Positions 41,604 to 49,802 of a DNA stretch of 64,000 nt are shown piece after piece. A program made the position numbers and the translations under genes. How positions within the stretch are numbered: position 1 is the stretch's first letter; every line of letters starts with the position of its first letter. Location: NCBI RefSeq assembly GCF_000526395.1, contig NZ_JAFZ01000001.1, positions 1 through 64,000 of the forward strand, read 5' to 3'. Under the pieces are notes generated by a model. That model saw nothing but the letters and a program-made list of their open reading frames with translations, searched no databases and had not been told where the DNA came from. The DNA comes from Aminobacterium mobile DSM 12262 (GTDB lineage Bacteria; Synergistota; Synergistia; Synergistales; Aminobacteriaceae).

Positions 41604-43046
41604 ATGAATGGATACTTAGTAGCAATTGTCCTTTATGCTTTATTGCTCATTGCAATCGGATGGTGTATCGGCAAACGAGTTAAAGGCGCTGGCGGTTTTT
41701 TTGTTGCAGGGAGACAATTATCTATGGGATTGCTCTTCACGACCCTCATTGCAGCAAACTTGGGAGCTGGATCAACAGTGGGAGTAGCTGGTATAGGATA
41801 CAAATTTGGCGTTTCCAGCTGGTGGTGGATTGGCAGCGCCGGTATAGGGTCTATGATTCTTGCCTATATAGTAGGGCCTAAGATCTGGCGTATTTCCTGT
41901 CGCTACAATCTTTATACATTGGGAGACTATCTCGATCTCCGCTACAGCAAATTTTTTCGCGGACTTATATCAGGAATGATGGCTATCGGAACTCTCGCCT
42001 TGTTTTCAGGGCAGCTCATTGGAATAGCGTGGATCCTCAATGTGGTAGCTGCTATTGACAAAATATGGGGTATCCTTATTGGTGCATGCGTTACAACTCT
42101 CTATTTTGCCGCCGGGGGGCTTCTTTCTGCCGCTATCGTCAATATTGTAGAGCTTATAGTTATTCTTCTCGGTTTCTCATTAGCTGCTCCCTACGCCCTT
42201 TCGTATGTCGGAGGATGTAATGGCCTGACGACAGCTATTACATCCAAACTAGGGTCGGAAGCTGCGGCACAGTTCTTTTCCTGGAAAGGAATTGGTGCAA
42301 CGACAATCATTGGATATCTTTTTATGCTTATTCCTTCTTTCTGTATTTCTCCAGGTCTTATCGGAAAGGTATACGGGGCTAAAAACGAACAGGCAATTCG
42401 GATAGGAACAGCATTAAACGGCGTAGTACAGCTCATTTTTGCTTTCTTACCAGTGTTGATCGGCATGTGTGCTTTCGCCGCATTTCCCGATCTTACCAAC
42501 AGAGAATTAGCTTTGCCTACTGCTATGAAAGAAATGATGCCATTTGCTATATCGACTCTGGCATTAGCCGCTATCTTTGCCGCAGAAGTAAGTACTGCTG
42601 ACGCAGTACTTTATATGCTAACCACGTCTATTTCCAAAGATATTTACCAGACTTTTTTCCACCCCGATCTCTCGGAGCAAGACCTTTTAAAATTCAGCAG
42701 AAGAGTTACACTAATATGTGGAGTCGTAGGTGTCGCTCTTGCAATTGTGATTCCCAATATACTCACAGCTTTACAAATTTTTTACTCACTTATGAGTGTT
42801 TCTCTTGCGGCACCGTTACTCTTAGGGCTTTTTTGCGATAAGGCATCTCAAAAAGGAGCCGTCCTCTCCGCCGCTGGCGGGGTTCTTCTTACCCTCTTTT
42901 TGCAGTTCGGAAATAGCGGCAAAGGCATCTGGATTCTAAATGCCACGTCCACGGGGATTCTTTTCTCTTTCGTACTCATGTTTATGAGCCTCTTTGTCTT
43001 CCCATCTACGGAACCCCCATTGGACGATAGTCCTATTGAAATTTAA
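41604..43046 (+). CDS. Sodium:solute symporter (SSS family)
   Basis: A 480-residue carrier of the SSS (PutP/PanF-like) family with about thirteen membrane spans. Seen: YLVAIVLYALLLIAIGWCIGKRVKGAGGFFVAGRQLSMGLLFTTLIAANLGAGSTVGVAG, GDYLDLRYSKFFRG, the unwound helix region, and LALAAIFAAEVSTADAVLYMLTTSISKDIYQTFF, which is the family's Na+-site helix. Start ATG 41604 follows AGAGGAGGG. The adjoining EamA exporter and IclR regulator may belong to the same unit. Substrate unknown; members carry amino acids, pantothenate or other organic acids. Confidence 0.9.
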   Translation: MNGYLVAIVLYALLLIAIGWCIGKRVKGAGGFFVAGRQLSMGLLFTTLIAANLGAGSTVGVAGIGYKFGVSSWWWIGSAGIGSMILAYIVGPKIWRISCRYNLYTLGDYLDLRYSKFFRGLISGMMAIGTLALFSGQLIGIAWILNVVAAIDKIWGILIGACVTTLYFAAGGLLSAAIVNIVELIVILLGFSLAAPYALSYVGGCNGLTTAITSKLGSEAAAQFFSWKGIGATTIIGYLFMLIPSFCISPGLIGKVYGAKNEQAIRIGTALNGVVQLIFAFLPVLIGMCAFAAFPDLTNRELALPTAMKEMMPFAISTLALAAIFAAEVSTADAVLYMLTTSISKDIYQTFFHPDLSEQDLLKFSRRVTLICGVVGVALAIVIPNILTALQIFYSLMSVSLAAPLLLGLFCDKASQKGAVLSAAGGVLLTLFLQFGNSGKGIWILNATSTGILFSFVLMFMSLFVFPSTEPPLDDSPIEI

Positions 43047-43053
43047 AAGAAGG

Positions 43054-43106
43054 AGAGGATCTCGTGTCGAACCACTCTAGCCATGAGACCCTCTTATTGT
43101 TTTTTC
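43054..43106 (+). terminator. Terminator after the SSS symporter gene
   Basis: AGAGGATCTCGTG pairs with CATGAGACCCTCT (one mismatch, one G-U pair, 15-nt loop), followed by TATTGTTTTTT. It separates the symporter from the EamA gene. Confidence 0.75.
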
Positions 43107-43122
43107 GGAGGGGATTTAATCT

Positions 43123-44004
43123 ATGAGGTATAATTTACTATCTACAGAAAAGCAAGGGAGTCTGCTGGTTCTTCTCGCCGGGCTTTTCTGGGGGACATCG
43201 GGAACAGTTCAGACTTTTGCGCCCTCACAAGCTTCCCCTCTCTCTATTGGAGCGATTCGCATCTCTTTTGGTGGTATTTTTTTATTACTTTATATTCTTG
43301 CCACACGAGGTTTTCAGGGGTTCAGAGGGAAATGGCCATTACACAGCCTCTTTTATGCAGCCCTTGGAATGGCGGGGTTTCAGGCTTTCTTTTTTGCCGC
43401 TATCAGAATAACTGGAGTCGCTGTGGGCACAATGGTGGCGGTTGGTGGTTCTCCAGCTTTTGCCGGCCTTCTTGGCATGATTTTTTTCAAAGAAAGACCC
43501 AGCCCATATTGGTACCTTTCAACTTTTCTCGCTATCATCGGATGTATACTTCTATCTTGGAAAAACGGAGGGGTTAAAGCAAACTCTTTTGGAGTTTTAT
43601 TGGCTCTCGTCGCTTCCTTTGCCTTTGCCCTCTGCGGCATAGGTATTAAGGAGATTCAACGCTATCACGGAGCTATGGAAACAGTAGCCATGACTCTTTG
43701 TTGCGGAGCACTGATTCTTTCACCCATATTGATGTTTCATAATATTTCATGGCTCATGGAGATACAAGGACTTCTCGTTGCTATTCATCTCGGCTCCATA
43801 GCCACAGCTTTGCCCTATATACTTTTTGCTCTTGGGTTAACTCTGGTGCCCGTAGCAAAAGTATATACTCTTTCCTTGAGCGAACCTCTTACAGCATGTC
43901 TCCTTGGAATTTTATTATTAGGAGAGCGGCTTTCTTTGCACTCAGGATTTGGCATAATTCTCATATTGTTAGGTCTTTTACTTTTATCAAGAGAACAAAA
44001 GTAA
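43123..44004 (+). CDS. EamA family (DMT) membrane transporter
   Basis: A 293-residue drug/metabolite transporter with ten spans in two EamA repeats. Seen: GSLLVLLAGLFWGTSGTVQTFAP, the first-repeat end GTMVAVGGSPAFAGLLGMIFFKERPSPYW, second repeat FGVLLALVASFAFALCGIGIKEIQ and the end PVAKVYTLSLSEPLTACLLGILLLGERLSLHSGFGIILILLG. Such proteins usually export metabolites or amino acids. Start ATG 43123 has GGAGGGG upstream. The IclR gene begins 71 bp downstream and may regulate it. Confidence 0.9.
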   Translation: MRYNLLSTEKQGSLLVLLAGLFWGTSGTVQTFAPSQASPLSIGAIRISFGGIFLLLYILATRGFQGFRGKWPLHSLFYAALGMAGFQAFFFAAIRITGVAVGTMVAVGGSPAFAGLLGMIFFKERPSPYWYLSTFLAIIGCILLSWKNGGVKANSFGVLLALVASFAFALCGIGIKEIQRYHGAMETVAMTLCCGALILSPILMFHNISWLMEIQGLLVAIHLGSIATALPYILFALGLTLVPVAKVYTLSLSEPLTACLLGILLLGERLSLHSGFGIILILLGLLLLSREQK

Positions 44005-44075
44005 CTCGTAAATAAGATCATGATACAATCTTTCACATGTACGTTGATGCATTATACAAAAGGGGAGAGCGTCGC

Positions 44076-44861
44076 TTGAAAAATAGCAAAAAAGGTTCTG
44101 GATATGTACAGTCAATTCAGAGGGCTATGGCCATTATTGAAACTCTCGATAAACATGGGGAGCTCGGAGTTTCTGAAATTGGAGAAAAACTCGACCTGGA
44201 GCGAAGTACGGTACATCGCATTCTTTCTACACTGCGAGGATTAGGATATATTAACCAAAATCCTGCAAATCATAAGTATTCCAACAGCTTCAAATTTTTT
44301 GAGATTGGCAATAACGTTGTACAATCTTTAGGCTTTAGGAAACAGGCTATGCCCTTCATGCGAGAGCTCTCTGCAAAATCTAACGAGGCCGTAAATTTAG
44401 CCGTTATGGATGGGAAATATGTTATCTATATCGATAAAATTGAAAGCCCTGCCACTATTAAGGTTGATCTCTCTGTGGGGAAAAGGATGCCAGCCTATTG
44501 TACAGGACTGGGGAAAGTTCTATTAGCCTATATGCCTGAAGCTGCTGTCAGGGAATTCTTCAAAGATGAATCACTCATTCGATACACGAACAGGACAATT
44601 ACCAACATAGACAAGCTGTGTCAACATCTTGCTCAGATTCGAGAGCAAGGTTACGCTGTGGATGATGAGGAGTATGTAGATGGCCTTTTCTGCATAGCTG
44701 CCCCAGTGTGGGGGCACGCAAAAACAGTAGTCGCCGCATTAAGCGTTGCCTTGCCTAAATTTCTTTATTCGAAAAGCGACGAAGAGATAGCATCTATACG
44801 AGATATGCTTATCGATGTAGCCCAACGATTTTCTATAAGTCTTGGGTATGAAGCCTTTTAG
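44076..44861 (+). CDS. IclR family transcriptional regulator
   Basis: A one-component regulator with an N-terminal winged helix-turn-helix (SIQRAMAIIETLDKHGELGVSEIGEKLDLERSTVHRILSTLRGLGYI) and a C-terminal IclR ligand domain (FKFFEIGNNVVQSLGFRKQAMPFMRELS, VDLSVGKRMPAYCTGLGKVLLAY, EEYVDGLFCIAAPVWGH). The frame is open from 44037, but TTG 44076 after GGGGAGAG fits best and gives 261 residues. IclR proteins usually control neighbouring uptake and catabolic genes in response to small acids; the SSS and EamA genes are the nearest candidates. Confidence 0.88.
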   Translation: MKNSKKGSGYVQSIQRAMAIIETLDKHGELGVSEIGEKLDLERSTVHRILSTLRGLGYINQNPANHKYSNSFKFFEIGNNVVQSLGFRKQAMPFMRELSAKSNEAVNLAVMDGKYVIYIDKIESPATIKVDLSVGKRMPAYCTGLGKVLLAYMPEAAVREFFKDESLIRYTNRTITNIDKLCQHLAQIREQGYAVDDEEYVDGLFCIAAPVWGHAKTVVAALSVALPKFLYSKSDEEIASIRDMLIDVAQRFSISLGYEAF

Positions 44862-44876
44862 GGAGTTCTTTTGAAG

Positions 44877-44915
44877 AGACGGGGCAAACAACGCCTCGTC
44901 TAATATTTGCTTTTT
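44877..44915. terminator. Terminator between iclR-type gene and DUF2179 gene
   Basis: A 9-bp stem (AGACGGGGC / GCCTCGTCT, one G-U pair) with a 7-nt loop, followed on the plus strand by TAATATTTGCTTTTT. It serves the converging genes. Confidence 0.75.
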
Positions 44916-45432
44916 ATTTCCCTTTAACTTTGAAATAGCCACCCCAGCACCCTTTAACATCTGAAATACAGACAAATCCCTGGTCACCGATAATTTTTGA
45001 AATAGGTGCGATATCGGAACGATGACAAATTACTTTCGCTACCAGGCGTAACCCATCTTTTCCATGACCAATCAGAACTGTAGCGCCAAAACCTTCCGCT
45101 CTGATTCGATCTATAAGTGTCATGGTCTCCTGATTTCTCTCCAAGATAATATCAAGAGTCACAAAAGCATTAAGGAGTTTTTCCTCCAATAGAGATCCTA
45201 TAAAATTTCCCGAGCCATATCCTGCTGCGTATGCAATAAGTTGAGGGAAGGTTAATGTTCCTCCTCCACCGAGGATGTAACCTAACACTGACATATAGAT
45301 CATTACTTCCAGGAAACCTATACATGCTGCCAGACGGCGCCTTCCTCTGACGAGAAAGAGAATCCTGACGGTCCCCAAACTAACATCTGCAATACGTGCA
45401 CTAAATATAAGGAGGAGTCCCAGCCAGTCCAT
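44914..45432 (-). CDS. UPF0316/DUF2179 family membrane protein
   Basis: A 172-residue protein with three N-terminal membrane spans (LGLLLIFSARIADVSLGTVRILFLVRG, AACIGFLEVMIYMSVLGYIL, FPQLIAYAAGYGSGNFIGSLLEEKL) and a C-terminal cytoplasmic DUF2179-type domain (GFGATVLIGHGKDG...). The ARIADVSLGTVRILFLVRGRR motif is characteristic of UPF0316. Function is unknown; DUF2179 domains may bind small ligands such as nucleotides. It is transcribed leftward, upstream of the terminator at 44877. Confidence 0.85.
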   Translation of the reverse strand: MDWLGLLLIFSARIADVSLGTVRILFLVRGRRRLAACIGFLEVMIYMSVLGYILGGGGTLTFPQLIAYAAGYGSGNFIGSLLEEKLLNAFVTLDIILERNQETMTLIDRIRAEGFGATVLIGHGKDGLRLVAKVICHRSDIAPISKIIGDQGFVCISDVKGCWGGYFKVKGK

Positions 45433-45469
45433 ATAAAATCATTCTCCTGTTCATGCGTATTGTTATGGC

Positions 45470-45501
45470 AAAAAGAGGCGGACAGAATAGAGCTGTCCGC
45501 C
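45470..45501 (-). terminator. Terminator of the deaminase-sda-ppiC operon
   Basis: On the minus strand a 9-bp stem (GGCGGACAG / CTGTCCGCC, 7-nt loop) is followed by TCTTTTTGCC, 12 bp after the ppiC-type gene stop. Confidence 0.8.
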
Positions 45502-45512
45502 CTGAAATATAT

Positions 45513-46388
45513 TTACTGTTTTTTATCAGAAGCCGGCTCTTTTTCTACCAAAACCACTCCATACTCTTTGCGAAGTTTCTCTGTTTCTTCAGAATAAACC
45601 TGAGCACGTTTATCACGAAGGAGGTTGCTCTCGACCTGAGATTTCACTTCTTCAAAAGAACGAATTTTCCCTGGTTTTGTATCTTCAAGTCTAATGATAT
45701 GCCAACCAAATTGGCTCTGAACTGGTGAACTGATCTCGCTTTTTTTAAGTTTAGACGCAGCTTCCCCAAATTCAGGTACTACCTGGTTGGTCTGGAAATA
45801 GCCAAGATCACCATTCTGCTCTTTCGATGGGCACGTAGAGTACTTCTTGGCAGCCTCTTCAAAAGTTATAGCACCAGACTTGATTTCTTGAAGAACTTTT
45901 TTAGCCTCGTCTTCTTCCTTCAAAAGAATGTGACTTGCCCGAATTTGAGCTGGAACTTCAAACTCTTTCAAATGATCCATGTAATATAATTTAGTTTCTT
46001 TTTCATCTATTGTCACTCTCTCCAGCAGTTTCTCCACTGCCAGCTGCCGCATAAGCTCTTTCTTTACTCGAGTTAATCTCTCTACAAACACTGGGTCTTC
46101 ATCAAAGTCCTTATCCTCTGCATAACGAGCAAAAACCTCAAGATTAATCAGTTCATCGAGAACTGCTTTTCTTCCCTGCTCGTTATCATAGTACACCTTC
46201 TGTTGTGGATCGAGAGCGTTGATCACTTCATCCACATTCTGCTGCTTAATCTCTACTGTTCCGATACGGGCAAGAACTGTCTGTCCATTATCAGCTTTCG
46301 GAGCTGCCTCTGTAGCAAAAGCCACCCCGCCCCAGGCCAAAACAGCAATCAGGCCCGATACACACAATATCTTTGAACCTCTAAACAT
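45513..46388 (-). CDS. Exported PpiC-type peptidyl-prolyl cis-trans isomerase
   Basis: An exported foldase of the SurA/PrsA type with a parvulin domain. The 291-residue protein has a signal peptide (ILCVSGLIAVLAWGGVAFATEA), an N-terminal SurA-like helical region (IGTVEIKQQNVDEVINALDPQQKVYYDNEQGRKAVLDELINLEVFARYAE), and a parvulin core IRASHILLKEEDEAKKVLQEIKSGAITFEEAAKKYSTCPSKEQNGDLGYFQTNQVVPEFGEAASKLKKSEISSPVQSQFGWHIIRLED. It lies 48 bp downstream of the ProRS-like gene and probably ends that operon. Confidence 0.92.
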   Translation of the reverse strand: MFRGSKILCVSGLIAVLAWGGVAFATEAAPKADNGQTVLARIGTVEIKQQNVDEVINALDPQQKVYYDNEQGRKAVLDELINLEVFARYAEDKDFDEDPVFVERLTRVKKELMRQLAVEKLLERVTIDEKETKLYYMDHLKEFEVPAQIRASHILLKEEDEAKKVLQEIKSGAITFEEAAKKYSTCPSKEQNGDLGYFQTNQVVPEFGEAASKLKKSEISSPVQSQFGWHIIRLEDTKPGKIRSFEEVKSQVESNLLRDKRAQVYSEETEKLRKEYGVVLVEKEPASDKKQ

Positions 46389-46436
46389 TTAAAATCCCCT
46401 CCATACCATCGCACGATAACAAACGAGACCAGTGTA

Positions 46437-47972
46437 TCACAGCTCTGCTTCGTCGTCATCGAATAGAGATGCAAGAAAAAGGGGCACGTCCTCTGCCTGC
46501 ATTTCTCTCGTATCTTCCTCAAAATGAACCTCTACAATGCCCTCGGCCGCTTTACGCCCTACTACCACCCTCGCTGGTATCCCGAAAAGATCGGCATCGG
46601 CAAATTTTGCTCCTGCACGTTCGTCACGGTCATCAAACAAAACAGCCATACCAGCCTGAACTGTCTCACAATAAAGATCTGTAGCAAGGTGTGCCGCCTC
46701 AAGATCTTTCATGGCAGGAACAATAATTTCAACATCGAAAGGCGCTATTCCTGCAGAGAAAGTATTTTTTCTGGATAATGTGGTCATTATAACGTCAAGA
46801 GAGAGGCGACCTCTCCAGAGACGGCATTTTCGAGATGTCCCCTCTTTATCTTGATAGAAAAATGGCTCGTCAGGTACTTGATCTAGCCAAAGGTCTGCGA
46901 CATCGCTCCACCAGCTTTTTTGAAGTTTTTCTCCACAGGCAGGGCAATCCATGCCCGCTTCCAACGTTACAATATCTGCCACCCGTTCACTTGAAAAATC
47001 TCGTCCCCACACTATTCCTGTGAGGTGATAATCAGGCCGATTAGCTCCAATTACTACATCACGACACCCAACTACACTTCTATCAGCCACCAGGCATATA
47101 GAAGGAGGAAGTCCAACCGGACCAAGGAAGCCAGGCTTCTGTCCTATAGCCCTCACCAACTCTTCTTCTGTAGCAATTCTTACTGAAGTGGCTCCTAAAG
47201 AGACTGCTAGTTTCACGTCACTTATATAGAGGTCTCCTCGAAGAAGAACTGCGACCATCTGCCACTCATTCCCTTTCTCCACCATATAGAACATGGTTTT
47301 GATCGTTTGGGCCGACGGGATATTAAGAAATGCACAAAGAGCCTCAATGGAACATGTATCAGGGGTATAAACTTCCTTCATTACAGGGGAATCAGCCCCC
47401 TGGAAACCTTGATCCCGTCCACTCTCTGAAGTTGTCGTACCATGCCACCCGCAACGAGGGCATATTACACCTTCCTGAGCAAAAGCATGATGAGATTCTT
47501 CAAGAAAAACGAGGCGGGATCTCGCTCCTCTCTCACACAGATCCTGCACCTCTTCACAGTCGAGGTTCAAGGAGGACAAGCATTCCTTAATAGAACTGAA
47601 AATAGAGTGGGAAATATCTTTCAGAGACATTCCTTCTTCTTCAATACCCCCCAATAAAAGCGATCCTCCGCAACTCTCCACTGTTCGTAACGGAAGATCC
47701 CGATAACTTTGTACGCTCCTTCGAAGCAAGTTTTCAAGGCCATGAGGGGTTGCTAAAAGAGAATCAAGCTGCTGCACGTTATCCCCAAGGAAACGTTCCA
47801 GGAAAAACCAACATATATTGTCTCGCATAATAGCGCCGAGAGGAAGCAGATTCCACTCCCCATTCCCCCAGCTGAGAGCGTATCCCCCTCGCATTAATCT
47901 CACGGCGCCAGGATCTTTCCACCCTTCTGGGGGGTGTTTCATAGTTGGAGCAAGTAGAGATGTCATTCGCAT
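46437..47972 (-). CDS. Proline-tRNA ligase-like protein with degenerate catalytic core
   Basis: A 511-residue relative of bacterial-type ProRS. Retained parts: WNLLPLGAIMRDNI (motif-1 region), SYRDLPL, a complete INS/YbaK editing domain (about residues 215-335, with the key lysine in TIKTMFYMV and the GPVGLPP loop), a CPACGEKL segment, and the C-terminal anticodon-binding domain (IAPFDVEIIVPAMKD, LFDDRDERAGAKFADADLFGIPARVVVG). Lost parts: the THEE motif is TPHGLE; the RDE...RPRFG...REF motif 2 is replaced by GGSLLLGGIEEEGMSLKD; the motif 3 GIGVTR stretch is absent. ATP binding and prolyl transfer look impossible. It may edit mischarged tRNA in trans. It follows serine dehydratase and a 59-aa protein in one operon. 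Confidence 0.82.
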   Translation of the reverse strand: MRMTSLLAPTMKHPPEGWKDPGAVRLMRGGYALSWGNGEWNLLPLGAIMRDNICWFFLERFLGDNVQQLDSLLATPHGLENLLRRSVQSYRDLPLRTVESCGGSLLLGGIEEEGMSLKDISHSIFSSIKECLSSLNLDCEEVQDLCERGARSRLVFLEESHHAFAQEGVICPRCGWHGTTTSESGRDQGFQGADSPVMKEVYTPDTCSIEALCAFLNIPSAQTIKTMFYMVEKGNEWQMVAVLLRGDLYISDVKLAVSLGATSVRIATEEELVRAIGQKPGFLGPVGLPPSICLVADRSVVGCRDVVIGANRPDYHLTGIVWGRDFSSERVADIVTLEAGMDCPACGEKLQKSWWSDVADLWLDQVPDEPFFYQDKEGTSRKCRLWRGRLSLDVIMTTLSRKNTFSAGIAPFDVEIIVPAMKDLEAAHLATDLYCETVQAGMAVLFDDRDERAGAKFADADLFGIPARVVVGRKAAEGIVEVHFEEDTREMQAEDVPLFLASLFDDDEAEL

Positions 47973-48057
47973 TAAAGGTGTCCTCCCCTATTTTATCGAA
48001 GCTATAGTCAAGTACCATGCGTCAACAAGCACAAATACTGATACTGTCAACCTCTAG

Positions 48058-48237
48058 CTATGGTCGAGTAGCTCTATACTGTATATACGCCATAAGGAAA
48101 AGCATAAAAGCCCACACAATATCAAGAACAGCACGTCCCATTTGACCTTTTTGCATCCGCCGAATTCCTGCAAAAGCAAGAACAAGACCACACAATACAA
48201 TAATAATAGGAGCAAGAACCGTAGCGAAAAAGGTCAT
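48058..48237 (-). CDS. Small two-span membrane protein (59 aa)
   Basis: A short gene between serine dehydratase and the ProRS-like gene encodes 59 residues: two hydrophobic helices (TFFATVLAPIIIVLCGLVLA and AVLDIVWAFMLFLMAYIQY) joined by a basic loop (GIRRMQKGQMGR), ending YRATRP. ATG 48237 begins 6 bp after the sdaAA stop, with AGGTGG nine bases upstream, so it is translationally coupled to sdaAA. No family recognised. A basic inner loop and short ends suggest both termini face outside. It could be a regulator or small accessory of a transporter; this is guesswork. Confidence 0.7.
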   Translation of the reverse strand: MTFFATVLAPIIIVLCGLVLAFAGIRRMQKGQMGRAVLDIVWAFMLFLMAYIQYRATRP

Positions 48238-48243
48238 GATATT

Positions 48244-49119
48244 CTACCACCTTCCGTGGAGAACCTCTGAAGCCAAACGTCGGGCTGTAGGGGTAACAGC
48301 CAGCCCCCCCCGAGCTGTTTCTCGCAGTGTTTCGGGCATTGCCCTCCCTACTTGCCCCATAGCATCAATTACTTCATCTGCCGGAAGAATAGATTTGATG
48401 CCGGCAAGGGCCATGTCAGCAGCCAACGCGGCTACAGAAACAAGTAAACCATTCCTCTTGATGCAAGGAGATTCCACTAGCCCGCCTATTGGGTCACATA
48501 CGAGGCCAAGCACTGATTTAAAGGTAAGAGACACACTATGGGCAATAGTATCAGGCGCTCCCTTACGAAGGGCTACAAGAGCGGCTGCGCCCATAGCTGC
48601 CGCAGCACCACATTCAGCCTGACAACCGCCTTCAGCTCCAGCGAGAGTCGCTCTTGAAGCTACAACAGCACCCACAGCACCGGCTACAATCAAAGCATCT
48701 ACAAGTTCACTTTTTTCGGAAGCAAAATGATCTCGATACGAAAAGAGAAGGCCAGGCAATATACCGCAACTTCCTGCTGTAGGCGCTGCCACAATACGTC
48801 CCATGGCTGCATTATAAGTAGCCACAGCTATAGCTATCTGAGAAGCTCTTAGAACATAGGGACTCGTAAAAGCCTCCGAATTTTGAGATGCAATGTAGGT
48901 TCCTATTTTCTCCGCCTCTGGCTTGATAATCTTGCCACTCCAGTTTCCAGAAAGAGCTTCTTGAACAGAAAGAGCCATGTCATCAAAACGGCTTTCCATA
49001 TCTTTTCGAATCATCTCCACAGAACGCCCTGTCTCTTGCTCCTCTGTCTGATACACACTTTCAACAAAGGAACACCCTGAATTATTACTTAAAGCTACCA
49101 AATCTCCTAACGATCTCAT
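48244..49119 (-). CDS. sdaAA: L-serine dehydratase, iron-sulfur type, alpha subunit
   Basis: Together with the beta chain it converts L-serine to pyruvate and ammonia with a [4Fe-4S] cluster. The 291-residue protein shows the family's cysteine-containing segments: AAPTAGSCGILPGLLFSY, LAGAEGGCQAECGAAAAMGAAALV and VLGLVCDPIGGLVESPCIKRN, in which the cysteines bind the cluster, and a conserved C-terminus MPETLRETARGGLAVTPTARRL. Start ATG 49119 overlaps the sdaAB stop by 4 bp. It is the catalytic half of the split clostridial-type enzyme, distinct from the fused E. coli form. Confidence 0.95.
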   Translation of the reverse strand: MRSLGDLVALSNNSGCSFVESVYQTEEQETGRSVEMIRKDMESRFDDMALSVQEALSGNWSGKIIKPEAEKIGTYIASQNSEAFTSPYVLRASQIAIAVATYNAAMGRIVAAPTAGSCGILPGLLFSYRDHFASEKSELVDALIVAGAVGAVVASRATLAGAEGGCQAECGAAAAMGAAALVALRKGAPDTIAHSVSLTFKSVLGLVCDPIGGLVESPCIKRNGLLVSVAALAADMALAGIKSILPADEVIDAMGQVGRAMPETLRETARGGLAVTPTARRLASEVLHGRW

Positions 49120-49802
49120 CTCGAAGTTCCTCCTTGAGCATAAAGGGGTAATACTCGGATAATAGATGGATGGGCACGTTCCATGGCCTGCTTTACACTG
49201 TCGTCAGGAGGCGAAGGCAGATCAAGCTCAATAACAAGAGACGCCATGCCCCCCTTTGACTTACGATACAGACTTAAAGTAGCAATGTTAATCTCCATTT
49301 CAGCAAAAAGCTTCGTTATAGCCGCTACAACCCCATGGGTATCGCGATGGATAGTGATAAGAGAAGGGAGTTCCCCAGAAACGCTCACCTTAAAACCATC
49401 AATCTCCTGCAGTTCTACAGCCCCTCCTCCAATAGAAGCGCCAATAACTTCGAGAGTCCGATTGTCTTTTCCTGTAAAAACAAAACGGGCAGAGTTGGGA
49501 TGAGCTCCGTCTACTTCTTCCACATCGAAACGATAATTAAATTGCAGTTCTTTCGCAATAGAAAGAGCATTTCGAAGACGAATATCATCGGGAGCCATAC
49601 CTAATAGACCCGCCACAAGAGCCCGATCTGTTCCATGACCGTAACTCGTATAAGCGAAACTACCTCGTAAAAATATCTCCACGCTCTCCAGTGGATCTTC
49701 TCCCCAGCACGCTAACGCCAAACGACCAAGGCGAGCGGCTCCAGCGGTGTGACTTGAAGACGGTCCAATCATTACCGGCCCAATAATCTCTGTTAAGGAC
49801 AT
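49116..49802 (-). CDS. sdaAB: L-serine dehydratase, iron-sulfur type, beta subunit
   Basis: The 228-residue regulatory chain. Seen: SLTEIIGPVMIGPSSSHTAGAARLGRLA at the N-terminus, the SFAYTSYGHGTDRALVAGLLG segment, HPNSARFVF, and a C-terminal ACT domain (LPSLITIHRDTHGVVAAITKLFAEMEINIATLSLYRKSKGGMASLVIELD) likely to sense serine. Its 5' end overlaps the deaminase gene by 10 bp and its 3' end overlaps sdaAA by 4 bp, so the genes are coupled. Confidence 0.95.
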   Translation of the reverse strand: MSLTEIIGPVMIGPSSSHTAGAARLGRLALACWGEDPLESVEIFLRGSFAYTSYGHGTDRALVAGLLGMAPDDIRLRNALSIAKELQFNYRFDVEEVDGAHPNSARFVFTGKDNRTLEVIGASIGGGAVELQEIDGFKVSVSGELPSLITIHRDTHGVVAAITKLFAEMEINIATLSLYRKSKGGMASLVIELDLPSPPDDSVKQAMERAHPSIIRVLPLYAQGGTSR

